Positions 23,721-32,373 of a stretch of DNA of 64,000 nucleotides are shown here, piece by piece; position 1 is the stretch's first letter, and each line of letters begins with the position of its first letter. This stretch comes from Bathynomus jamesi (lineage: Eukaryota; Arthropoda; Malacostraca; Isopoda; Cirolanidae). Location: the NCBI GenBank assembly GCA_023014485.1, contig JAJOZX010002701.1:294501-358500 (forward strand). Direction: 5' to 3'. Position numbers and translations under genes: made by a program. The notes beneath the pieces are model-generated. The model saw nothing but the letters and a program-made list of their open reading frames with translations, did no database searches and was not told where the DNA came from.

Positions 23721-24430
23721 TTTTCAGGTGACATTGGATGTTGCGTGAATTTGTACATGTGGGACGGCACTCTTCATATACTGTAGTGCCTGACCCTCTG
23801 ACACGAAGATTGTATCACCACGCTCTTCACTTGATCTGTTGATGGTGTTTCTTCCTCTTGTTGCTGGCACGACTGTCTTCCCATCCAAGTCAAGTGTATT
23901 TCGACCAGTGGACATAGCGCCATGGTCGTCTTCTCCAGTTGCGAACCAGGTCTGAAAAAGCGAACACACTCATTAGTATTGTTGGCCTTGAAATTGACCC
24001 AATGACCTTGACCTCGACCTTAATAAAGGTTATGAAGACATTGAGCATTACCTAATTGCTTGGGGTAACTCAATGCAAACATAAATCTCGGTTTTCAATC
24101 TAATAACCAGTATCCTTACATTGCATCAATTTGTCTTCAGATTTGGTCTATAACCATTTGACAATGAGATCACTGTCGCGTGTCCTGTTGACCTAAGGTA
24201 ATGAAACTTTCACAAGACGTGCAGAAATGTCACAAACTCAGCTAACCAAAATTTCAGAGCGCTCCAACGTAAATTACGAGCAATATGCTAGAAAGAGAGG
24301 TTCGACCTCCCCACCTTCGTAATGAGTAGATGGAAACGAATATAACTCGTAGATATTACTTATCAGTGTTCACTTTATCAGTCTCAAAGTAAATTATTTC
24401 TTTTGCAATTACTTCTAGGAGAAACTTTCT

Positions 24431-24577
24431 GGGCTCCAGGCTAAATATAAACTGCAGGAAATGCACTCTTTCAAAGGAACAAATGTATGGAATGCAATCC
24501 CCATGCACATTAGGCAGGCTTCATCACTAAATGTATTTCGCAAATCAATACAAAAGCACTTCATTAGCTCCTGCTGA
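24431..24577 (+). pseudogene. Non-LTR retrotransposon ORF2, extreme C-terminus
   Basis: The frame reads SFKGTNVWNAIPMHIRQASS followed by LNVFRKSIQKHF and a stop. It matches the F-x-G-x3-WN-x-(L/I)P-x2-IR pattern at the end of many LINE reverse transcriptases. An AT-rich 3' tail follows. This is a 5'-truncated copy of about 50 codons. Confidence 0.6.
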
Positions 24578-24579
24578 TG

Positions 24580-25094
24580 TATAAGTTCAATACTGCCATT
24601 TTTATCATCATAATGAAGTTCCCATTTTATAATCAAGATAATACAGTATGCTAATTTCATTAAACACTTTTAATTTCGTAATTTATTATTTTTATATTTT
24701 TTTTATTAAGCATCATTTATTTTCTATTAAATATACAATACATTACTTAATTTAAAATTATGTAACATTCTGTAAACTTTATATTGTACTTAGTAATAGT
24801 GATAATAAAAAATTATGATAGTAATATTACTTGCCTAATATAATATCACTTGCCTAAAAAGCACCTATGCTTCCAAAGGCATATTCAAATTAAAGTACTG
24901 TGACTATATTAGTCATATCATACATCTAAAAATTGTAAAACTGTCACTTTACACTTTCTTTCTTTTCTGAATCAAGATTTTTAATTTTAAAAAATGAGCT
25001 ATGAAATATTTGTTTATCCACTATAAGATGATAAGCTGGTCCATACATTTGTACATTATATGAAAATAAAATAAGCCACTTTGATTATATATAC
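24580..25094. other. Unassigned AT-rich DNA
   Basis: Probably the 3' tail of the LINE fragment plus spacer. No coding frame. Confidence 0.4.
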
Positions 25095-25561
25095 AGAGAC
25101 TAGTGGTGTAGCAATTAATCGCGATCGACATCGGCAGAATCGGTAATTTTTGGGGTATCGGTCAAATTTAGCCGATTCTTTGAAATTTGAAAATTTTCAT
25201 TACAAAACAAAATCTATATTTAGAGAAAACTGAACAGACAAAAACAATATTTATAATAATTTATACTCATTTCAGAGTGTAATTATATAAAAATATTTTA
25301 CATTCACGAAAAAGGCAAGGCTTAATAAGTTAAGTTGCCCATAAACTTACATTTTCTGTAACTAGCTCATCTCTAAATATTATAAACTATTGTAATTTCC
25401 AACTCTATATTAATAATAATAATTCTGTATTAAGTTGTACTTTATAATTTACATATTAAACCATCTTATTATGTTGACTTTACTTTAAGTATTTTAAGAG
25501 TTTGATAAACCAAAATTGTATATTCATTTTTTTATTCAAATAGGCCACTAGGGCCTTGAAA

Positions 25562-25747
25562 TTTTGGATCACCTGAAGATCAGGCCCCCAGCCTTCTTTA
25601 GTTAGCCTTATGAGGCTAATTAACGAAAATACCACGACCTAACCTAACCAATCGTTAGGTCAACTGTACGCCCTTCACGATTGGTTGAATTAGGTCGTGA
25701 TATTTTCGTTAGTTAGCTGGGAGCCCTGACCTTCAGGTAATCCAAAA
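25562..25747. mobile_element. Palindromic MITE, copy 1
   Basis: The element runs from TTTTGGATCACCTGAAG to its inverse CTTCAGGTAATCCAAAA. The interior is also palindromic (CACGACCTAACCTAACC against a diverged inverse). A close relative lies at 25887. Confidence 0.7.
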
Positions 25748-25886
25748 GTTTTATTACTCGGTAAAATAATAAAATCATTTTATTTTTGTTTCATAAATTA
25801 ATACCAATATTTAAAGTAATTGTTCTTCTTTACGTTGAACGTATTTTCTTCAACAATATAAACAAGAACAAAATTTTTCATTAAAA

Positions 25887-26080
25887 TTTCGGATCACCTG
25901 AAGATCAGGGCCCCCAGCCTTCTTTAGTTAGCCTTATAAGGCTAACTAACGGAAATATCACGACCTAACCTAACCAATCGTTAGGTCAACTGTATGCCCT
26001 TGACGATTTGTTAGGTTAGGTCGTGATATTTTAAAGCTAACTAAAAAAGGCTGGGGGCCCTGATCTTCAGGTGATCCAAA
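25887..26080. mobile_element. Palindromic MITE, copy 2
   Basis: TTCGGATCACCTGAAGATCA is inverted at 26055-26080 (TGATCTTCAGGTGATCC). GGGCCCCCAGCCT sits just inside each arm. The core shares TTAGGTCAACTGTA with copy 1. Confidence 0.75.
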
Positions 26081-26346
26081 CTTTTTAACAAATTCTGATG
26101 CTGTATATTGTGGAGTGAGCTAAGGAAAAGCATTTAAACAAATTTGAAGTATGAAAATTGAAAGTTTTCACATTAAATTGTTAAAATTTCTGAAGGGAAT
26201 TGATTTTTAAAAATATGTGCAGAATCGGCATCGGCAAAATTTTGGAATCGGTACATCACAAATAGAGACTGAAGTAAAATATGGTCGCACAGAAGTGGTT
26301 TCGTCATTGCGTCGCTTTTATTTATATATATATATATATATACACA

Positions 26347-27250
26347 CAGGGCGTCCCAAAAAAATGTGTACACACTTTAAATACTTATAAAGGCAGTGTT
26401 TATTAAAATACATTTCATTTTCAAAATGTAATAGAATCTACAGACATTATTTAATTGTTTTGTCAACGCCTGTTTTCAAACTGACGTCCGTTCTGGTCCA
26501 GGCACTGCTGATAACGCGAAGCAATGGAATCGCAAACATCACGAAACACTTCGTTTGGTATTTGTGTGCATTCTCGTTCAATGGCTGCTCTCAATTCAGC
26601 GACTGTTGCAGGTTTTATAGCGTAGACTTTGTCTTTTAAGTATCCCCATAAAAAAAGTCTAGTGGTGTGAGGTCTGGTGAACGCGGAGGGTATTCTACGA
26701 AACCCCTTCGTCCAATCCACATCCACATCGTGCCAAGTACCACTCGCAATACTCCACTCTTCGGTCCGGATCATCTTCATTAATAGCATGGACTAATCTT
26801 GGAATGTAACTTTTCCATTGACAGCGCTTCAAAATGCGTTGGACAGACGATTCTGAAATTCCTACCTCACGACTCGCTTGCCGCACAGATTTTCTTGGAC
26901 TTTGGTGATACGTTTCCAGTACTCTTTCTTGCTTTGTGGGGCTTGTCGATGTCCGTGGTCTTCCGGAACGCTTCTTGTGGACATTCTGAACAGTTCCATC
27001 GGCTTCAAACTTATCTCTAATTCGAGTGATGGTAAGTCGCGTTGGTGGATCTGTTTGAAACTCCCTCCTAAACTGTCTTTGCACTTCAACTGCGTTTTCA
27101 CACTTCCAGTAGCATTTTAGAATGAATTTCCTTTGTTCAAAGCTTAGTCTGACTGCCATTATTAATTCTAATGGGTTTAACTTGGAAAGAAAGAAACATC
27201 AATTGAGCTATCAGCTGTTAAAGTGTGTATACATTTTTTGGGACGCCCTG
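26347..27250 (-). mobile_element. mariner element, internally deleted
   Basis: The inverted ends CAGGGCGTCCCAAAAAAATG and CATTTTTTGGGACGCCCTG lie within TA-rich flanks, and there is a transposase remnant on the minus strand. At 904 bp it is shorter than a full mariner of about 1.3 kb. Confidence 0.9.
26463..27159 (-). pseudogene. mariner transposase with central deletion
   Basis: The frame 27159-26695 starts with ATG and gives the paired helix-turn-helix region: [20 protein letters not shown], a [11 protein letters not shown] linker and [13 protein letters not shown]. It breaks off after [12 protein letters not shown] near 26740. The frame 26789-26463 resumes only at the C-terminal block (TTRLFLWGYLKDKVYAIKP) and ends at a stop. 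The first two catalytic acids are in the deleted part. The protein could at most be a DNA-binding fragment. Confidence 0.85.

Positions 27251-27252
<2 letters not shown>

Positions 27253-27291
<39 letters not shown>
27253..27291. repeat. (TA)n tract
   Basis: About 38 bp of TA between the mariner and the Tc1 copy. Confidence 0.9.
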
Positions 27292-27293
<2 letters not shown>

Positions 27294-28253
27294 CACACCG
27301 GACAAAAAATTAGTCACCCCTAATAGCACCGATAGTAGGAAGTTCAAGGTCACACAGAGGGCGCTGATGTAGCATTGGTAAGTGACAAGTAGCGGTGACG
27401 TAGCACACAGGATCAGATCTGTTTCGTGAGGTGGTGAAGAACAAAGTGTGTGTTGGATATAGTCTGCAAAATGGGTCGTGAGGCAGACGTTACTCAGTGG
27501 CAAAAAGGAGCCATCGTGTTTGGCAGAGCCCACGGACACAAAATGTCTGAAGTAGCCCAATTTGTTGGTGTGTCAACGCGTACTGTCCAGCGAGTTTACA
27601 AAGAGTGGTGTAGTTCGCAATCAACTGACAATCGACGGCGTAACTGTGGCCGGAAAAACAATTCTCGACAATAGGGGCCGCCGCCATGTTTCTCGTCTAG
27701 TAACTGCAAATCGTTTTCAAACCAGAGAACAATTGCTCCAAGAAACCAATGAGGTTCTCCAGCGACCAATTTCCGAACGGACATTGCGACGAGAACTGCA
27801 TGCGATGGACATCTGGAGCAGGGTACCACGGAAGAGGCCGCTGTTAACAGCAAGTCACAAATTGGCACGTTATAAATGGCTCAGAGGCACAAAAACTGGA
27901 CTGCGGCAGATTGGAAACGTGTAATTTGGTCCGATGAGTCCCGTTTTTGTTTGTTCTCCAATGATGGGAGGCGACGAGTACATCGCAGGTCCAATGAAGC
28001 CTTTAATCCTGAATGCGTCGAAGGTGTTGTTCAGGCTGGAAACAGAAAGTGAAGCACAGGAATAGACACCCACGGACTCTGGCGGAACTTCGGGACCGGC
28101 TGATGAACGAGTGGCAGCAAATCGATGTTCAGTACATGCACAACCTCGTAGAGTCTCTGTCTCGCCGGATTCGTGCGGTTATCAAGGCCAGAGGCGCCGT
28201 CACACATTATTAGGTACATTCTGAGAGGGGTGACTAATTTTTTGTCCGGTGTG

Positions 28254-28255
<2 letters not shown>
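27292..28255 (+). mobile_element. Tc1 element, deletion derivative, copy 1
   Basis: The ends AGCACACCGGACAAAAAATT and the inverse TTTTTTGTCCGGTGTGCT lie within TA repeats. At 964 bp it is nearly identical to 61149-62121, including the same internal deletion. Confidence 0.95.
27469..28213 (+). pseudogene. Tc1 transposase, N- and C-terminal parts only, copy 1
   Basis: From ATG 27471 the frame encodes the two helix-turn-helix motifs (HKMSEVAQFVGVSTRTVQRV). A one-base insertion near 27657 (AAAAACAATT) shifts it, and reading continues with GRRHVSRLVTANRFQTREQL and SERTLRREL. After another shift near 27880 the first catalytic block (WSDESRFCLF, 27938-27965) follows. Then the frame jumps through a deletion at about 28040 to the C-terminus (TLAELRDRLMNEWQQIDVQY), ending at 28213. 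The second and third catalytic acids are absent, so the copy is inactive. Confidence 0.85.

Positions 28256-28298
<43 letters not shown>
28256..28298. repeat. (TA)n tract
   Basis: About 43 bp of TA between the Tc1 and the SINE. Confidence 0.9.
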
Positions 28299-28301
<3 letters not shown>

Positions 28302-28508
28302 ACACACACCTTGGTTAACCTTGGTTTTGCTTCCGCCCGAATTGTTCATTCTGATGAAGGTCAAGCTTGTCACTCCACCTTAGACCTTTATTATCTTTAT
28401 TATGCGGAAGGACGAACAGTTGGGTTTTGCTGCGCGTTGCCTGGCGTCACCTGATCTCGATTCCGGGGCCGATGGATTCGTAGTCAGCGACGCTAACCAC
28501 TACACCAC
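28299..28508 (-). mobile_element. tRNA-derived SINE, copy 1
   Basis: Read on the minus strand from 28508, the head GTGGTGTAGTGGTTAGCG contains a Pol III A box (TGGTGTAGTGG). A degraded B-box-like GGAATCGAGATC follows near 28460. The 3' part carries AAGCTTGACCTTCATCAGAA, shared with the copy at 60448, so this is a family and not a single pseudogene. Confidence 0.7.
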
Positions 28509-28523
28509 ATATACACCGTCACG

Positions 28524-28741
28524 CAGAGCTGGGCACTTGCGTTTTTTTTTGCGGTACTGCGGTACTACCTGTTGGTCGGTACCGCGGAAAGTACCGCGGG
28601 AAATTTGAATGCGGTAGCGGTACTGCTGTACTTTCAGCGATCCTTTGCGGTACTGCGTTATGCGGTACGGTTTGGTAGTGCGGTAGTAGTACCGCAGTAC
28701 CGCAAAAAAACCGCGCAAAAAAACGCAAGTGCCCAGCTCTG
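28524..28741. mobile_element. hAT-like MITE rich in GCGGTA repeats
   Basis: CAGAGCTGGGCACTTGCG is inverted at 28724-28741. The body is made of variants of GCGGTACT read in both directions, so the whole element folds back. No 8-bp duplication is evident. Confidence 0.75.
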
Positions 28742-28768
28742 AAATTTAATTTATTTATTATTATTATA

Positions 28769-29054
28769 CAGTAGGTGCATAAATATGACACCAACTCGAT
28801 TTTTCGTAACAGTTGTACAATGACAGGAAAATACATGAAACTTTTATTATTTCATAATGTAAGAGAAAGTGGAAATAAATATTAAAAATCATCATTTAGG
28901 CTAACGGATGAAGGCTATAATCTCTTATTTCGTATGTCTCCTCGTGGCACTAATTCAGTAACTTACTCAATTTATTGATGGTGTCATGGATGATATTCGA
29001 GCTTTCTTGCCTGTGTCACTTTCGTGCTACGTCGTGGCTAATGTCGTAACACCG
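28769..29054. other. Single Tc1/mariner-like terminus and spacer
   Basis: TACAGTAGGTGCATAAATAT followed by GACACCAACTC looks like a transposon end, but I find no partner. The rest is unassigned. Confidence 0.3.
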
Positions 29055-29127
29055 CTTCCCGTCGATTAGCGAATTTAAGCGATTGGATACGGAGAGTAGT
29101 TGGATGGGAGACCGTCCTCTGCGTTTA
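29055..29127 (+). ncRNA. 5S rRNA-derived sequence
   Basis: GCGAATTTAAGCGATTGG and GTAGTTGGATGGGAGACCGT occur at the spacing of the A box and C box of the 5S rRNA internal promoter. CTTCCCGTCGATTAG precedes them where 5S has its CTCGTCCGATCA-like segment. The 3' part of 5S is lost after GACCGTC. This is either a 5S pseudogene or the head of a 5S-derived SINE. It sits in a TA-bounded unit, which favours the latter. Confidence 0.6.
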
Positions 29128-29193
29128 AATTCTATTGCGGACAAATGGCTCGGATCCCACGTAAAGCTGTAGATCCCCTCCGTTGTATAACGG

Positions 29194-29194
<1 letters not shown>

Positions 29195-29228
<34 letters not shown>
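29195..29228. repeat. (TA)n tract
   Basis: About 32 bp of TA, followed by a short (CA)n run. Confidence 0.85.
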
Positions 29229-29230
<2 letters not shown>

Positions 29231-29240
29231 CACACACACA

Positions 29241-30159
29241 CAAAGCTGGGCACAAACCGTTAATCGTTAATTAACGAAGTTAACTTTTTCGTTAACGATT
29301 TAACTTTTAAGTTAACTTTGAAAATCATTATCGGACTAATTAACTTCCGTTACATTTAACTTCCGTTAACTCAAGTCCGTTAACCCAAAAAATTCATAAA
29401 TAAACGTTTTAAAAGTTTCTATTATTTTCAGTGCTGAGCAGGTGCGCAATTAATCCGCCACTGTTAATAGTGATGAACGAATTTCCATTTCCGCAGTGCA
29501 AAATCAGGCGATATATTTGTTTCCGTCGCCACAATTTGTGTCTTACCAAATATGGTAGTTATTTATGGCATTGGTTTGAGCAAAACATGGTCGACTGTAA
29601 AATCAGGCGGAAAGATTTGCCATTTGAGTTGAATGTTTCAACTTCTTTCAAGAAATATCACGAGCATTTTAAGGCACTTTCAATAATATATATGTAACAA
29701 TTACAACAAATAACTACATTCGTTTCATTTGCAGTCTGTCTCTTGCGCAACATGTTTGTGCTAGTGAATATTTAAAAATAATCGTTGTCAAGTAAGTCAT
29801 GTATATTTATATATGTCTGAGTACCTTATTAGTAGTCTCCTTGATACATTTCAAGAACCATAAAACTGATCAGGTAAGATTTCAATTCTCACGTCACTTT
29901 GTTCTCTATGGGCAAGGACATCCTGAGGAGCCAAGAGATCATCCCTGTCTGATGAAAACTTTGATATGCTAATTTTCATGAAGGGCAACATGCATCTCAT
30001 GGCAAAATGGAGAACGAGAAGAAGAGGGAAAATTAAATTATATATATATATTGTGTTTTTCATTTTTTTCATAATAAAAGTTAACGTTAACGGTTTATCG
30101 GTAACTTCCGTTACATGTTTAACGAAGTTAACTTTTTGGTTAACGGTGCCCACCACTAA
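29241..30159. mobile_element. hAT-like non-autonomous element with TTAAC-rich ends
   Basis: The left end CAAAGCTGGGCACAAACCGT and the right end AACGGTGCCCACCACTAA are imperfect inverted repeats. Both subterminal regions are full of GTTAAC/GTTAACTT motifs in inverse orientation. The 88-codon frame at 29431-29697 is unrecognised. No clear target duplication. Confidence 0.6.
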
Positions 30160-30166
30160 CTATATA

Positions 30167-30213
<47 letters not shown>
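30160..30213. repeat. (TA)n tract
   Basis: Interrupted TA run that directly abuts the 5' end of the CR1-type LINE. Confidence 0.9.
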
Positions 30214-30216
<3 letters not shown>

Positions 30217-30221
30217 CTAAA

Positions 30222-31166
30222 TTGAAAGCAGAATGCTTTAAATGTAAAGTTAATCATTGGTGCGTTGACTTCCCTGAAGGTAGTATCAGCGATATCACAT
30301 CCCTTAGTGTATGTTTGTTTTGTAAACTTAGAGACAACCACGAAAAGGAAGTTAAAGAGCTAAAGGAATTAGTAAAAAGGCTTGAAGCTAGGGTCGTCGC
30401 ACTGGAAATCCAACCCAGTGGACAAGATCAAACTAAAAACACACCAGCAGATTTAAACTGTAAGATTAAGCATCTAGAACAAAGCGTGGCACGCTTGGAA
30501 AACACGGTGACTATTCCGGAAAATAGAACGGAGGAACGAGAATTCAAATTGGTCAAAAATAAAAGACCCTCAAAACCAAAACCAAAACATAAGGATTTGG
30601 AACCCATTACCATCAAAAATAAGTTTCACTTACTTGCTGATGAGGAGGATGAATCCTTTTTAATTGGGGATTCTATGGTAAGGAATCAAGGGGACTTTTT
30701 CGGAGCAAGACGGGCGACCAAGAGAAAACTCCGATGTTTTCCGGGTGCCACAAGCCAGATAATTAATAGGGAATTAGGCAAAATTAATATCAAGAATAAG
30801 AGTTGCCCTATCATTGTCCATGTTGGTGGCAATGACGTTTTTCTGGGAGGGACAGGAGGGCAGACAGAGCCCATTATAAAAGAATTCAAGAACCTAACTG
30901 ACAAGGTTAGGGATAGGACAGACATGGGTATGGTCGTAGGAATTCTCCCTCGAATGCGTGCTAGTGACTATACTCTAAGTAAAGCCATTAGCATAAATAA
31001 GAGAGTTAAACGCATGTGTGATGAAAAAGGCCTAAAGTTTGTCGATTTTTGGCCTACATTCTACGGAAATGGGGAATACTTTGGTTCGGACGGGATACAT
31101 TTTAACCAGAAGGGGAAAAAGAAGTATGGTGATTTACTGAATATTAATTTGTATAATCTTTTTTAA
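30222..31166 (+). CDS. CR1-type ORF1: zinc motif, coiled coil, SGNH esterase
   Basis: 314 codons open to the truncated 5' edge; the first codon shown is TTG, so the true start is lost. Residues 5-34 have a C-x2-C-x5-C and C-x2-C cluster, a PHD-like zinc motif. Residues 37-100 are heptad-rich (KEVKELKELVKRLEARV), consistent with a coiled coil for self-association. Residues 145-310 form an SGNH hydrolase: GDS at 149-151 (Ser151), GGND at 202-205, and DGIH with Asp290 and His293. These are the expected catalytic blocks of CR1-group ORF1 esterases, whose substrate is uncertain. All key residues are present and the frame is unbroken, unlike ORF2. Confidence 0.85.
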   Translation: MKAECFKCKVNHWCVDFPEGSISDITSLSVCLFCKLRDNHEKEVKELKELVKRLEARVVALEIQPSGQDQTKNTPADLNCKIKHLEQSVARLENTVTIPENRTEEREFKLVKNKRPSKPKPKHKDLEPITIKNKFHLLADEEDESFLIGDSMVRNQGDFFGARRATKRKLRCFPGATSQIINRELGKINIKNKSCPIIVHVGGNDVFLGGTGGQTEPIIKEFKNLTDKVRDRTDMGMVVGILPRMRASDYTLSKAISINKRVKRMCDEKGLKFVDFWPTFYGNGEYFGSDGIHFNQKGKKKYGDLLNINLYNLF

Positions 31167-31232
31167 ACTAGGACCCCCCAAACCAGCAATTGATCCTGCT
31201 CCCCAAACAGTTAAACCTACTCCCCCAGCAGT

Positions 31233-31310
31233 TAGTCCCCCTCCAACGGCAGGTAGTCCCCCTCCAACGGCAGGTCGTCCCCCTCCAACGGCAGGTCGTC
31301 CCCCTCCCCA
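31233..31310 (+). repeat. 21-bp tandem repeat between the LINE ORFs
   Basis: Four near-identical units of GTCCCCCTCCAACGGCAGGT plus one base. Read in one frame they give a proline-rich PPPTAGR repeat. Confidence 0.85.
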
Positions 31311-31665
31311 GTAGTTAGTTCAACTGCGTCGGGAAACGACTCAGGCCAGTTAGGAAAAACCACAACTTAAAATCACTCAAAACTGTGCTCTTCAATGCTA
31401 GGTCAATTAGAAACAAACTAATGGAATTTATAGCTTGTCAAAACTGAGAACTTTGATATCATCGGAATAACGGAATCCTGGATTCATTCTGAATCAAGGG
31501 ATTTTGTAGGAGAATTTGAAATGGTAGGTTACAAAATGTTTCACAAAGATAGGAACGGAAGGGAAGGCGGCGGTGTACTTTTGTATGCTCGGGACTCCCT
31601 GCACCCGGTAAACAGTAATATCGTATCTGCTCATGAAATGTTGGGAATTGATCTAAACCTAAATA

Positions 31666-32373
31666 CAAAGGTGGGCAGGACCGAACTCCAGGAACTCGGT
31701 CCTTTTTAAGGACCGTGAGCGGGAAGTCGGTCCTTTTCTCAGTGAGGACCGAAATGAGGAGCGACGGTCCATTTTTAAGCAATTCCGGACGGTCTTTTTT
31801 AGTGATTTTAGTGTGTTTAGTGATTATTTGAAGTTCTAAAGAAGATGGATCGTTTCCTCCAGAAGACTCGGAAAGAGACTGAGACTGAACTGAAACTTGT
31901 TTCAACACCTGGAGGAGACGAAGAATCTACTGATGTTAGTGCTTGAAACCCTTCATCTTCAACAAGGACTCGTTCCCCAGCCCGGCGTTGAAGGACTTGT
32001 TCATCAAGTTTAACACGCCTATCCCATCCAGTGCCGCCGTGGAGAGGCTCTTCTCTTTGGGGAAAGACGTCCTCAAGCCGAAAAGGTCAGGGCTCAGTGA
32101 CAGCCATTTTGAAATGCTAGTCTTCTTGAAGGGAAACTCAAGCATTTAACTTAACTTTTTTTCATCATTTATGTATTGTATTAATTATAATTTACGTTAA
32201 TAAAATTAAAGATTTCCGGTGTCTTTAATTTCATTTTTAATTTTAATCAAATTTTTCACTTATATTATATATAAGGACCGAGGACCGAGTCGTTCCTAGG
32301 TCCTATCTTCAGAAAGGACCAGGACCGTGACCGGGACCGTCGGTCCTTTTTGAGGCCCGGGTGCCCACCTTTG
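31666..32373 (+). mobile_element. Miniature hAT inside the CR1 endonuclease
   Basis: The ends CAAAGGTGGGCAGGACC and GGGTGCCCACCTTTG are flanked by a perfect 8-bp duplication CCTAAATA (31658-31665 and 32374-32381). 708 bp. Subterminal GGACCG motifs repeat in inverse orientation at both ends. Confidence 0.95.
31845..32149 (+). pseudogene. hAT transposase reduced to its two ends
   Basis: ATG 31845 opens MDRFLQKTRKETETEL, which looks like a genuine transposase start, and runs about 33 codons to a stop near 31944. Another frame (31943-32149) then encodes only the hATC dimerisation domain (IPSSAAVERLFSLGKDVLK...LSDSHFEML). Zinc finger and catalytic core are missing. The product is at most a dimerisation fragment. 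Confidence 0.8.

Larger units (their letters stand above)
25102..26262. mobile_element. hAT-like non-autonomous element
   Basis: The ends AGTGGTGTAGCAATT and, inverted, GTGATGTACCGATT are flanked by AGAGACT on both sides (25095-25101 and 26264-26270; an eighth base differs). Subterminal CGGCAGAATCGG and GCAGAATCGGCATCGG motifs occur at the two ends. There is no coding capacity. Two smaller palindromic elements (25562 and 25887) lie inside. Confidence 0.6.

Noticed and set aside
23724..23969. 81-codon minus-strand frame upstream of the Cys-cluster protein
   Set aside because: No motif and no clear link to the downstream frame. Kept out of the annotation, though it could be an upstream exon.
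25640..25660. CCTAACCTAACC as a telomere or internal telomeric array
   Set aside because: Only two units, and they are part of a MITE arm that recurs in inverse orientation.
29431..29697. 88-codon frame inside the TTAAC-rich hAT-like element
   Set aside because: No similarity to hAT N-termini that I can see. Codon use looks random for AT-rich DNA.
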